A stretch of 64,000 bases of DNA, from positions 1 to 64,000 of the forward strand of contig NW_020312753.1 in NCBI RefSeq assembly GCF_002999335.1. The letters are read 5' to 3'. The translations under genes were made by a program, and so were the position numbers. Within the stretch, counting starts at the first letter, position 1. Every line of letters starts with the position of its first letter. Source of the stretch: Cyclospora cayetanensis (Eukaryota > Apicomplexa > Conoidasida > Eucoccidiorida > Eimeriidae). Positions 62,701 to 64,000 of this stretch are shown piece by piece. The notes under the pieces are model-generated. The model saw only the letters and a list, made by a program, of their open reading frames with translations, searched no databases and was not told the DNA's origin.

Positions 62701-64000
62701 GGGCCCCCATCGAACGAAAAGATGTCTGCAGCCAGAGCCTGTGCCTCGTGAAAAACCAGTGCGTCATCGTCTCCCTGCGCTTCCGAGGCTGTGGGGGCCT
62801 CTGGAACGTCCGAGACTCCGCTAGGGCCCCCTGTGGGCGGCCTTTCTAGGGGCCCCTGTCCGCCTTCGGGGCCCCTGGAGCTTTCCCCCGTTTGCAGGCG
62901 TCTGTGCGACGGTGCGGACGACCCCGTGCGCAACAGCGGCAGGCGCTTGCCAGGAATATCGAGCATCTGATACACGACATCGGTCTCCGTCATGAAGCGG
63001 AGCAGTAGGGGCAAAGCGTCCCTCGCGGCTGCGAAGGCGGCCAGGCGGTTCGTCACGAGGGGCCCTTCTTCCACAGAAACGTCACCTCCCGCTCGCCGAG
63101 GAGCCTGGCTGCCCTCCTGTGCCTCCTCGAGAGGCGCCGTGGGGCCCTCAGCTGGACCCGCGTCTGTGCGGCTGTCGCCTCTCGTACTGGTGATGCCGCG
63201 CGTCTGCCGCTGCGCGCGGTGACGTCTGTGAGCCGCAGCAGCTTGCAAGAGAGCTGCGTGATTCGCTCGACCCTGGAATGCTCCTTCATCTGCTCCAAGC
63301 GCCAGGGATACTTCCTTAAAAAGCCGGGCACCCCCGCTGTGACGCTGAACCTCAGCGAGATGCGACTCTACCGACGTGTCACTCCCCACCTGGAGGCCCC
63401 CAAAGTGCAGGTTCAGCCACCAGGGCAGCGCGGCGGTCTCCTCGGGGGCCCCTGGCCTCGGGGGCCCCTGGGGCCCCTGCGCGGCGGCGCCCACAACCTC
63501 CTTAGGCCGCTGCCGCTGCACCACCATGTGCGGCAGCAACACAGGCGCGAGCCTGCAGTCTGCAGGGGCCAGCGGCGTTCTGTCTAAAGCAACGGGGGTC
63601 AGCCTGTGGCTCTGAACATTCTTCTCCAAGACGCCAGTTTCCCAGAGGACTGTGCAAGTGGTGCACACTGCATCCACCACCCCTACGGTATACGTCGGCG
63701 AGCCGAAAGCCGCTCCCGGAGCTGCCTCTGCAAGAGCAGTAGGAGCCGCAGCGGCCGCACACGAGGCGACATCCTTCTGCGAACCCCTCTTTGCACCACC
63801 CTCGCGCTGCTGCAATAATCGCCGCACATCGACGTACACAGGCTGACCAAGCCGCATGACGGGCTGCTGCAACGGCAAGAGATCCTTCGGTTGATGCTCC
63901 GTCCACGGCGCCAGAGACCTATGGCTCCCCGCAGCTCCTAGAGGCGCCTGCAGCTGCCACGCCACTTTGATATTCCGGATGGCAAAGGACTTCACACAGC
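59719..64000 (-). CDS. UBE2O-like modular protein, 5' end outside window
   Basis: Partial: the frame is open at the right edge. Exons join in consistent phase: 64000-62429 (donor gtaagg, phase 1), 62196-62018, 61544-61475, 61006-60810, 60542-60426 and 59979-59719 (stop). Recurring beta-rich units combine a hydrophobic strand, a short turn with Trp/Gly, and a Leu-Pro or PGD end: YTVGVVDAVCTTCTVLWETG, VVALQWEPYGAISVQPQHL followed by FFPGDLAVVRP, and GGTVWGRTLDGVLAPF. These recall the SH3-like conserved regions of the E2/E3 hybrid UBE2O, where PGD and a VxW pattern are typical. The last exon is acidic (SSEEGSEYSHEGSDLEEG). No UBC domain with a catalytic Cys is visible, so the match is tentative; it may be unrelated or may have lost that domain. 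Gln/Ala/Pro-rich spacers are typical of the genome. Confidence 0.5.
62287..62363. repeat. AT-rich microsatellite-like tract
   Basis: Interrupted TATATA/ATACAT run in the proposed intron between the exons ending at 62429 and starting at 62196. It overlaps the last codons of an open frame that appears to end at 62352. Confidence 0.7.

Overview
This window looks like the left end of a chromosome from an eimeriid coccidian (Apicomplexa; Eimeria or a close relative such as Cyclospora, which I cannot separate by eye). The evidence is seven perfect CCCTAAA telomere units at 233-281, intron-rich genes with GT-AG introns of roughly 100-500 bp, near-balanced base composition, and AGC/CAG-type triplet runs that code for Ser, Gln and Ala tracts inside otherwise conserved proteins. 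No bacterial-type operons, CRISPR arrays, insertion sequences or rRNA genes were seen. All gene models were assembled by eye from reading frames, splice sites and intron phase, so exon edges are predictions.

Layout. 1-4260: telomere and gene-empty subtelomere. 4261-9251 (-): unusual protein kinase. 9508-12344 (+): PP4-type Ser/Thr phosphatase catalytic subunit, divergent from the kinase across 256 bp. 14437-16994 (+): unknown Ser/Gln-rich protein with a signal peptide and a membrane segment. 19971-24332 (+): HRD1/synoviolin-type ER ubiquitin ligase. 25295-25941 (-): AC19 subunit shared by RNA polymerases I and III. 26703-31744 (+): protein with an indole-glycerol-phosphate-synthase (TrpC)-like barrel, a presequence-like leader and a 719-residue C-terminal extension. 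33496-35275 (+): EF-hand protein. 35276-41235: gene-poor, with one possible terminal exon at 37697-37861. 41236-43780 (-): adenosine kinase. 44828-46426 (-): TRM10-type tRNA methyltransferase. 47005-49951 (+): lysophosphatidic acid acyltransferase. 50435-57536 (-): very large helical-repeat protein, probably organellar. 59719-64000 (-, runs off the right edge): protein with UBE2O-like modules.

The genes are mainly housekeeping: signalling (kinase and phosphatase pair), ER-associated degradation, rRNA/tRNA transcription and tRNA methylation, purine salvage, phospholipid synthesis and probably organelle RNA metabolism. Neighbours do not form one pathway. The most unusual items are the TrpC-like fusion, the kinase with DFN in place of DFG plus a large insert before it, and the degenerate C/A-rich sequence lying outside the clean telomere repeats.
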